DNA of 17,447 nucleotides from Ectocarpus siliculosus. Taxonomy: Eukaryota > Sar > Phaeophyceae > Ectocarpales > Ectocarpaceae. The stretch is taken from assembly GCA_000310025.1 (NCBI GenBank), contig FN649727.1, positions 1,828,938 through 1,846,384 of the forward strand, in the 5' to 3' direction. The translations under genes and the position numbers were made by a program. This document shows, piece by piece, positions 1 through 6,881 of the stretch (position 1 is its first letter; each line of letters starts with the position of its first letter). Below the pieces are notes generated by a model. It had not been told where the DNA came from and ran no database searches. It saw only the letters and a list, made by a program, of their open reading frames with translations.

Positions 1-766
1 TTGGGGGGGGTGGGGCTCAACTGGTAGTGAGAAGAAAGGGAAACGTCCGAGAAGGGCATGTGATGTAGTCGTTTCGAACATAGCTGTCTTGAGCGGGTGG
101 GAATCAGTGCGCATATTTATGGTCACTTACAGATTACATGAGTTTCCATGTTAGGGGCATTGACGAGAGACCGGTCTCCTTTCACGCGAAAGGATGGAGT
201 GTGGTGCTGGTCGCGTGTAGAGAGGAAGGTTTAGATAGAGGGTACCCATAATAGAGGAGACCTACCGTAGTACGTCGAATGGCACGGTACTTGGAGGTGA
301 CATGCACGTTACGTCCCTGAGAAGAGATGTTATTTTGCCGAGCCGGAGGGGGCATTTTGTTCCAAGGAGTGGCAGAGAGAGGAGGCTGCCGTAACGAATT
401 GCGTGTGCGATGCTTCACGCGTCCCGCGTCATCGTTGTGCAGGACAACGCTCTTCTAATCGGAATCACAACAAACGATATTGTTGACATGTTCATCTGTA
501 CTCCACATTATTACTGCATTTATTTGCAATGCTTCCTCTCCCGATTTATTCAATATAGGGAATGAGGTTGTTGAGGGCATCAGCACTTTCAATTTTCGGG
601 AGTTTGGCCGGACGGGTGTGTAGCGGCGGCGTACGTACGTACGACAAGTTCCTTTCCGGGCACCAAGTGTAACGACAATCGTGGTCGGATGTGCATGCAA
701 ACGCGCTACCCGTCATGTTCTTAGTGTTACAATGACTGACTACGGGCGTCCTTTTGGCGATGAACC
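1..766. other. intergenic stretch, no supported gene
   Basis: Nothing convincing was found here. Several short open frames exist on both strands, but none has coding-like composition over a useful length, a good splice context or a recognisable motif. The window opens with a run of eight G. A short GTAC alternation (cgtacgtacgtacg) lies near 632-645. Confidence 0.5.
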
Positions 767-955
767 ATGCAGCATGTCGTCAGTGCGTTTTCGTCGCTCG
801 CTCTGTTGTTGTGGGGAACGCTTTGTTGTTTGGTTAGGGCGCTTCAACAACCAAATCATCAGTCGAGACTTCGCACACTGCAGCTACGTTTTGGACCTAA
901 ACACATGTTTTCGATATCGTTCATGGAACCTCTGGTGTTGACGTCGCCGATGTAG
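767..955 (+). CDS. possible small secreted or first-exon ORF with signal-peptide-like start
   Basis: A 62-codon ATG-to-stop frame. Residues 1-26 have the layout of a signal peptide: a short polar start (MQH), a hydrophobic core rich in Leu, Val, Ala and Ser with one Trp, and a small-residue end (VRA) before LQQP. The remainder is basic and Ser/Leu-rich and matches nothing I know. The start context (gaaccATGC) is acceptable for a eukaryote. It could be a complete micro-ORF, the first exon of an unseen spliced gene, or chance: an overlapping frame in the same region is also open for 86 codons, which weakens the case. I would treat it as hypothetical. Confidence 0.18.
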   Translation: MQHVVSAFSSLALLLWGTLCCLVRALQQPNHQSRLRTLQLRFGPKHMFSISFMEPLVLTSPM

Positions 956-1535
956 TCTAACTTAGCAAACCCATGTACGAAGTACTACTGTACCGCACCG
1001 TACGTTCAAAGAGGAATGGCGAGCCTAGACTAGCTATTGAACTTCACGAACAAATCCTGGATGTTTTACGAGGATAGAGGTTGTGGCCGGACGAAAACGT
1101 CTTAATTCTTGGCTATGAAATAGCATGTTGCACAAGGAAAGAAGAGAACGAAACAGACAGCCGAGACTAGAGTGACGTCCCAAAAAAATGAGCGGCGGAT
1201 TATGTACAAAAGTCTGTGTACACTGTACACAGACACACAAGACAGCCGGAGCGTTTGTCGTCCCCCTACAAAACAAATATTTTTTCTTTCGTCCCAGTCG
1301 GTTGCGCTATTGATGATAGTTAGACAAAGGCACACGCATTACACGTTGTTACCTACTAAAGTACCCTCTCCCAATTCCCAATAGCTCCCATCAGTGTTGG
1401 AGTGACAGCAGTCTTCGCAACCCGCGCAAGCGCAAGATCAACCGAGTTCAACCGAATCGATGTGGCCAATCGAAACGGCACCAATTAAACCGCGCAAACC
1501 GACACGAGAGGACAAGAGTGGATGAGTGGCTGCGT
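956..1535. other. non-coding stretch
   Basis: Only short overlapping frames are present on both strands (around 1034-1384), without coding character. The short palindrome gtgtacactgtacac lies at about 1217-1231. No gene, RNA or mobile element could be supported. Confidence 0.4.
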
Positions 1536-1826
1536 TCATCCATACGGCACAATCCTCTGCTGATACGTCACCTCGACATGGTAGTACCCGCCATTAAGCT
1601 TGTGGTCATTCCATGGGTACTTGTTCGTCATGCTTTGGTGGCTCTTTCCCAAGAAGATGTCAGTAGCAACAACAGAGCATCCAGCGGTGAGGGAGAATTT
1701 ACCCGCAGCGTATCTTGGTGTATCTTCCGCAAACACACGCGTATCACAGGCGCCCGTGCAAGGAAACGTAGCAGCCGCAGCGCCGACGTGCTGATGTCGA
1801 TCGATCATCACCACTGATCTTCCCAT
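1536..1826 (-). CDS. hypothetical protein or exon, minus strand, unknown family
   Basis: A 96-codon frame running from an ATG at 1826 down to a TGA at 1536-1538. Residues 21-96 have balanced, protein-like composition: two Cys in a PCTGAC block, a stretch with RYAAGKFSLTAGC, then FLGKSHQS and a Tyr/Trp/Gly-rich end (NKYPWNDHKLNGGYYHVEV). I do not recognise the family; an extracellular beta-rich domain would fit the composition but that is a guess. In the minus-strand direction a long CT tract (the GA repeat at 1971-2034) and a tttag acceptor at 1940-1941 precede a second open stretch in another frame (1939 down to about 1820). This unit may therefore be the 3' end of a spliced or frameshifted minus-strand gene rather than a complete small ORF. 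The plus-strand frame over the same bases (1518-1817) looks like a shadow. Confidence 0.33.
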   Translation of the reverse strand: MGRSVVMIDRHQHVGAAAATFPCTGACDTRVFAEDTPRYAAGKFSLTAGCSVVATDIFLGKSHQSMTNKYPWNDHKLNGGYYHVEVTYQQRIVPYG

Positions 1827-1970
1827 ACCGGTACCAAACGAATGGTAATTCGCAACGTTTCAGCCCAATATATGCATACGACGTTCTAGTGGCCCCAAAG
1901 TCACCGTCGCTTGTAGTCAGCTCAACCACACGGCTGCCACTAAAACCAGTAGTATAACATAGATAGGGGC

Positions 1971-2034
<64 letters not shown>
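1971..2034. repeat. (GA)n microsatellite, interrupted twice
   Basis: Sixty-four bases of GA dinucleotides broken by single A-to-C changes (cagaga at 1981 and gacaga near 2004). On the minus strand it is a CT tract placed about 30 bases upstream of a possible splice acceptor. The Ser/Leu-run open frames across it are artefacts of the repeat. Confidence 0.95.
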
Positions 2035-2036
<2 letters not shown>

Positions 2037-2468
2037 GGATCTTCCCTGATGTGTCACCCAACGCGGCAGTGTCAGCCTATCTATGGTCCTGATCCGAAAC
2101 ATTTGAGAAACAGCTAAATTACAGTCAGGACAAGAAATATTCAGACTGAACAGGCACACGTACATCTAGCGTGTGGATCTGTGAGATGTATGATAATAGA
2201 TCACTGTTGTGCTGGTGGATTGTTGAAATAAGAGGAAATAAGTTGTACTTTCCACCGACGACGCGCCTCTTGGTGACGCCCAAGACCTGTCTTGAGAAGA
2301 GTTTCGTCAAGCCCAACACAGCCCCAAGACGAATTCAACGTCCCGCCAACTGTCCGGCGGATCGACGCCACCTGGGCGCTCGAGGCGTTCACACCCTGCC
2401 GTGTATGCTCCGAGAATCGGTCAGTGCACACGGCTACACGAAACAGGCAGGCGGACCCGCGGAGTAGC

Positions 2469-2609
2469 ATGGACGAGGAACTCTCCATCGCCCTCGCTAG
2501 CCTCTGGATGGACCCGACGGACGAAACGGACGATGGAGAGGCACACGCTGCCCCGATGGAGGAAGCCGTCCGTGTCGAGGAGCCGCGTTTCGATGTAATC
2601 CCAGGGTAA
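2469..2609 (+). CDS. small acidic ORF, unknown
   Basis: A 46-codon frame from ATG (2469) to TAA (2607-2609). The product is strongly acidic with a Met/Asp/Glu-rich middle and ends in RFDVIPG. The same frame is open upstream to about 2292 with plausible composition and no nearer ATG, so it could also be the end of a longer exon. It lies just 5' of another open frame (2626) that leads into the palindrome. No domain is recognised. The minus-strand frame covering 2201-2794 is the antisense of these reads and was not kept. Confidence is low because it is short and has no family signal. Confidence 0.22.
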   Translation: MDEELSIALASLWMDPTDETDDGEAHAAPMEEAVRVEEPRFDVIPG

Positions 2610-2625
2610 CTAACGCGAGGAATGA

Positions 2626-3030
2626 ATGGTTCCCCGCACACCACCCCAACCGACTGATCTCCCGGCCTCTGCTCCCCCGGAGGACAAGTCGATGGCTGCG
2701 ACGCCCACAAAGCGCACACGGGGTGGTGGAACCATCCGGGCCTCGTCGACAGGAAAGGCACCCGCCCGACGTTCGGTATCAGCACCACCTCCACCGACGC
2801 CCTTGCGGTTCGACATCATGTACAACAGGTTTCTCGCCGCTAAGGCTACCTACCACGGCTGTCAACTCCCGTGGCCAAGATGTCCAAGTGTACAACCTCA
2901 ATGGTGGCATGTCATGGGTTCGGCGACACACGCCCTCTGGCTGCTGATGGCGGGGTCTTGGCGATCAGCAGCGGGAGGGCGTGGATCGCCGAGAAATGTT
3001 CGAACCGAACCTATGACCGGCCACCGTTGA
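2626..3030 (+). CDS. hypothetical ORF entering an inverted repeat, probably a decayed fragment
   Basis: A 134-codon frame from ATG (2626) to TGA. Residues 1-58 are Pro/Thr/Ala/Arg-rich and look disordered (PPQPTDLP, PTKRTRGGG, SAPPPPTP). The frame then enters the left arm of the palindrome at PLRFDIMYN. Compared with the right arm, the left arm has about 10 extra bases (near 2840-2850) and then lacks about 16 bases (near 2925), a net of -6. The middle of the arm is therefore read out of the frame used by the other copy, and the frame returns at SATHALWLLMA. The last quarter is the antisense of the right arm and is unlikely to encode a real protein. The parent gene is unknown; a mobile-element or viral-type relic is possible but unproven. 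Confidence 0.28.
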   Translation: MVPRTPPQPTDLPASAPPEDKSMAATPTKRTRGGGTIRASSTGKAPARRSVSAPPPPTPLRFDIMYNRFLAAKATYHGCQLPWPRCPSVQPQWWHVMGSATHALWLLMAGSWRSAAGGRGSPRNVRTEPMTGHR

Positions 3031-3121
3031 AGTTGTACACTTGGACATCCTGGCCACGGGAGTTGACATCCGTGGTGGCAGCGAGAATCATGTTGTAGAC
3101 GATGTCGAACCGCAAGGGCGT
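2797..3121. repeat. imperfect palindrome: two inverted copies of a coding-like segment, 8-base spacer
   Basis: The left arm (2797-2952) and the right arm (2961-3121, read on the minus strand) align along their length. They are identical over the first 21 bases (from acgcccttgcgg) and nearly identical over about 50 bases around gtcaactcccgtggcca. Differences are a run of substitutions, a roughly 10-base insertion in the left arm and a roughly 16-base gap in the left arm flanked by tcgg. Both arms share peptide-level similarity (PLRFDI, VNSRGQDVQVYN, SA-HAL-LL), so an ancestral coding sequence was duplicated head to head. The right arm carries a TAG in the shared frame (about 3018-3020 region, minus strand). 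RNA through this locus could fold into a long hairpin. Confidence 0.8.
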
Positions 3122-3128
3122 GCGGTCA

Positions 3129-3957
3129 TCAGGCCAGGACGTTCATAGCATTCCCCGCGCCAGTGGCAGACGGCACGTCCTCCTGGAGGCGGATGATCCC
3201 CATGCCAACCATCCGGAAGGCGTCCTTCAGGCGGTCGCTGAACAGGCAGGGGTCCCGCCGGAAGTAAATCGTGGTCGGAGGAGTTACCGGAGGTCCCTGG
3301 AACACGGGTGTTTTCAAAGGATTTTGGACGTGGCGCCCATGATCCTCGCCACCTTGTTTGCTATGTCGTCCCTTTGCTTGTGCTGGGTCAGGTCGACGAC
3401 AAACGCACGGTTGTTCGTGGGGTGAGGAGAAGTCGCGCACAACATGGGGGGCCCCCGTGCCCTCCGTACCCTCCGAACGGCTGCGCTCAAGGGTAGGCCA
3501 GCGAAGCCCCGTGGTACGCAGGTCCACCGTAGGTCTGTGGGTGTCCGTGTTGGGGCAGCTGCTGTTGGTACGCCGGCTGCTGGGTCGGCTGGCAGTACGG
3601 CGCCGGTTGCGGCGGCCCTTGCCGATGGTGCTGGGGGGGTTGCTGATGCTGGGCGGGGTGCTGGGCCGGCGGTAGCGGATGGTGTTGCTGATGCTGGGCG
3701 GGGTGCTGCGCCGGCTGTTGACGTTGCTGCTGCTGCTGCCCGGCCGGCTGATGCTGTGACTGAATCCCGCCTGGTAAAAGGGGAGCAGCACCGGCGGCAG
3801 CGGGAGGGGCCTCCACCCCCCCTGGCAGAGGGCGGTGTCCCGCTCCGAAGCGGAAGTGGTGGCGGCGGAGGCAGGTGCGGTGCCCCCCTTGACCTTGGGC
3901 AGACTGGGCCGCCGCCGGGTTGAGGGGTTGATGTCCGGGTTGTAGTTGCTGGTTCAT
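3129..3957 (-). pseudogene. broken Q/P/H-rich gene, minus strand, unknown family
   Basis: Starting from an ATG at 3957 (an earlier in-frame ATG sits at 4047), a minus-strand frame encodes a low-complexity Gln/Pro/His/Ala-rich protein (MNQQLQPGHQPLNP, runs of Q, repeated PAQHPAQHQQ) and ends in QTYGGPAYHGASLAYP at a TGA (3487-3489). Directly beyond the stop the same frame continues in matching style (AQPFGGYGGHGGPP), so the stop looks secondary. Coding-like sequence then moves to a second frame (NNRAFVVDLTQHKQRDDIA, stop at 3314) and to a third (IYFRRDPCLFSDRLKDAF, stop at 3129). One gene with a stop and two frameshifts explains this best; unseen short introns are the alternative. The plus-strand frames over the same bases (3444-3923, Ala/Gly-rich) are shadows. 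No function is assigned. Confidence 0.45.
3639..3715 (-). repeat. 32-base direct repeat pair, 45-base period, inside the Q/P/H-rich gene
   Basis: Copies at 3639-3670 and 3684-3715 (plus-strand text starts gttgctgatgctgggcgggg) differ at one base. The 45-base period equals 15 codons, so the duplication keeps the minus-strand frame and produces the repeated PAQHPAQHQQ peptide. Confidence 0.85.
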
Positions 3958-4206
3958 GGCGACTGGTTTCCGGGTCGGTGACGACGAGTGACGATGCCGA
4001 CGATCGTGATACGGACCTGGCTTCGAGGGCCGGTAACAAGCAGACACCTGGGTTCATGATCGGGCAACCACCACGAGGAGACGTGTGTCCTAGGGGTCAG
4101 GGGACGATTCTTCTGGACCCCTCTAGCAGGCTGGATCGAGGGAGCCTATCGGTCTGTTCAATTCCCCGATCATGTCAGCCTGCGTCCTCCGAACACTCGC
4201 GACCAC

Positions 4207-4212
4207 AATAAA
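4207..4212 (+). promoter_or_regulatory. AATAAA hexamer, possible polyadenylation signal
   Basis: aataaa followed by agtttttt. It could be a poly(A) signal for an upstream plus-strand transcript, but it also forms part of the pyrimidine-rich approach to the acceptor at 4236, so its role is ambiguous. Confidence 0.2.
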
Positions 4213-4236
4213 GTTTTTTCATCCTGGTATTTACAG

Positions 4237-4444
4237 AACCTGTGAGGACGGCCGGCCGGAACACCTGGTCGTTGTTCATACACCGGGCTGCGATTGGTGC
4301 AGTCATGGTAGATCTCGGAGACGCGACTTTCTGTCGTCGTTAGCTCTTCGCGACGGCCGCTCCGAGAGCAAGCCGCTCACGGACAAGGCCCTCGCAGCCC
4401 AGGGCTACCGGAAGGCGCGAATCTCGCGACGAACGGAGGTCTAG
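4237..4444 (+). CDS. probable terminal exon of an unidentified plus-strand gene
   Basis: A strong splice-acceptor context (gttttttcatcctggtatttacag) ends at 4236 and opens a frame of 68 codons closed by TAG (4442-4444). The exon begins with the third base of a codon. The peptide has a CEDG start, a Cys pair C-D-W-C followed by S-H, a basic patch (HGRSRRRDF) and a C-terminal basic-helical end (KALAAQGYRKARISRR). The Cys/His spacing hints at a small zinc-binding patch, but that is inference. The upstream partner exon was not identified; candidate plus-strand frames at 2469, 2626 and 3978 were not phase-matched convincingly. It ends only 125 bases before the start of the oxygenase gene. Confidence 0.4.
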
Positions 4445-4569
4445 GAGAGGAGAAACCGCGAAGAAAAGGGCTCTTATGCCACGAGCGAGCATCGATTGCC
4501 AACCCTGCAACCTCGTGTACCCTCAGCCCGCAGGAAATCCATCTAGCTCTTATTTGGTATTTAATTACC

Positions 4570-4630
4570 ATGGTGACGAATTCCTCTCGGGATTGGTCAA
4601 CGTTGTCACCCCACCGAGCTCTCGACGGTG
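4570..4630 (+). CDS. oxygenase gene exon 1 (residues 1-20 plus one base)
   Basis: ATG lies in a strong start context (taccATGG) and a near-consensus donor (GTG|GTAAGG) follows 61 bases later. The leftover single base matches exon 2, which needs exactly one base to complete a Val codon. The chosen start is supported by this phase match and by continuous Ala/Leu-helical sequence across the junction (HRALDG-VQAAFRE). No homology supports the first 20 residues. Confidence 0.6.
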
Positions 4631-6829
4631 GTAAGGTCTGCGCTCTGCAAGCTCATGTTTAGGACTATGATACCAAAGCACGTTTACGTGTTTGCAGCCG
4701 CCAAATCCCACCGTGTCGGGTGCGATATGTTACCGGAGTATGGGACTGGTACAATCAGCCAACTCCTATCCATCAAAGTAAACGAGGCAGCCTACAATAG
4801 CGGCTTGACTGAATATTCTCGTGATGTCTAGAGAAACACTGTGAAGTGGCGCTGGCACGGCCGATAATGGTGTGTGTGGGAGCACAATCAGATGGAGACG
4901 ATAGTCGTGAAGGCGAACCATGCTCCTGATATCCGGGGGGAAGAAATAGTCTACACACTAGGTCTTGCAGTCAAATTAACGATGATAACAAGCAGGCGGT
5001 CAGGCCAATTCATTCAGCACAGATACCTTTTCTAGCGCCCAACGGGACTACTGTCATCCGTTCGCTGGTCGCTCAAGATCTCGGGGTTACATGCACAACG
5101 AGCCACAGGGTTTGCACAGTGCACTGACAACTAGCTGCGATCCTCTGGAAAACAGCCGGGGGCACTCACTCATCATTCAGCGTATTGCTTCCCCCCTCGC
5201 TGCTGCGTGATTTTTCTTGGCGACCAACGGTGGTGGTGATGATGAGCAGTCCAAGCCGCCTTTAGGGAGAGCTACTACCAGCAGAACGTCGGCGATCTGC
5301 AGTCGGCGGCGAGAGGGTACCAAGAGCTAGCTAGAGCACGACGCGGCGGACCCCCATGGCCGAAAGATTCCGCCGTTGCGAAAGATACAGGATCCTTCGC
5401 GACTGGGGAGCGTGGCAACCGTGGGCAGATGATCACCACAGGAGGGGACGGAGGCGGCGATAGCAGCGATGCTGGTGGCGTCATTGGCAGCGGTGGTGGT
5501 GGTTATGAACGTGGTGGGGACAACGGCGACGAGAATAACACCGTGCCTGATGCGTTGGAGGTGTTTCTCGAGCCCTACGAAGCCATCGTGCGAGAGTTTA
5601 ACTCTCGAGCGGCGAGCAACTGGGCTCGCGCCGCATCGGAGGTGAGCCTGCTACTAGGTAAAATATGCCCGAGGGCGTTGGGAAAGGCCAACAACGCCGA
5701 AGCACGTGCAGCATGTGTGTCTTGCGCTACGTAGATGAAACTCCGCTCTCCAAGCGCCGCGAGCCTCGATCAGCGTTGTCGCAGGCTGCTGCTCACGATC
5801 TCGAGGGTGAGCTTTCAAATAGGACCAGTGCATCTTGTTTTGCGATACTCTAGACCACCGGTACGATTGTTACCGAACAACGTCTTCTCTCGTACACAAT
5901 TTTGCTTGAAATCATCTTTCCAAGCAATGCACGAAAGTCTCTCACCTAGCCAGCAGTCACACAGACACCGCCCGAAACACGTCTATTAATCAAAGTTTCC
6001 CGCGACACTCTGCGTACCCCCCCTTTTGCAGGGCTTAAAGGTGTCGAGCGGTTGGGGGGCAGACGTCTTCGACCCCTCCGCGCGTGGGGGCAACTTCGCT
6101 ACAGCGCCGCACAAGTTGGACCACGATCGGGAACAGGTGCACGGCGGTTCGATCTCGGCGTGGCGCGCAAGCTTTCATTCACCCCCTCTTCGCTAAGCTC
6201 TTTGAGATTGTTTTCTAGTCGTTGTTTTTGTGCTGCGTCTGTTGGTCCTGCTGCAACCCCGTTGTGTGCCCTAACCTTGACGCTTCGCGAGGGGCGGTGG
6301 CGCGTTTTTGAACCCCATGGTTCACGCCGGGGTTGGAGTTCCGGTCTTCCTTTCGGCACTACAACCCGGCACGGACGTTAGAGTTTTTAGCACCGCCGTC
6401 TTGGGATGCTTCGGTCGCATATCAACGCATGATGCTGGTGGTGTGACGCGTGATGCTGATCGGCACGCGTTGAATGGGCTCGACCTGACCGCTTCTTGTC
6501 TCGAAGTACCTTGCCTTCTCTCTCGAGGTGCCTTACCTTCTTTTTGCTGCACCCGGTATCTCTTCTTCCCGTGTAGCATAACTCTCTTCGGAGTCTACCT
6601 AGACATAGATCAAAGGGGCCGCCGCGTGTCGTGTGCGCCCCCGCACCTATTGCACTCGCAGGCGTGGTTTCGTACAAGGTCCGTGACAAATCCGACAAAA
6701 GACCGTAAGTGTCCTCGCCAGGCTCGCCGAGGTACCGTGTAGGAACCGAAGTGTTCCGTCTCTCCGGTTTAGTTTCTTGTTGCCTGCTTTTGTGAAGCAT
6801 TGTAACAACCATCTCGATCGGAAGCGACA

Positions 6830-6881
<52 letters not shown>

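Noticed and set aside
2201-2794. Long minus-strand frame of 197 codons
   Set aside because: It is the antisense of plus-strand frames in GC-rich DNA, with no motif; an open antisense is common in such composition.
3444-3923. Plus-strand Ala/Gly-rich frame of 159 codons
   Set aside because: It is the antisense of the Q/P/H-rich repeats; composition is explained by the other strand.
5429-5734. ATG at 5429 as the start of a separate 101-codon gene
   Set aside because: The frame is open and TPR-like upstream to 5246, and a donor at 5642 gives an in-phase join to exon 3, so this ATG is internal.
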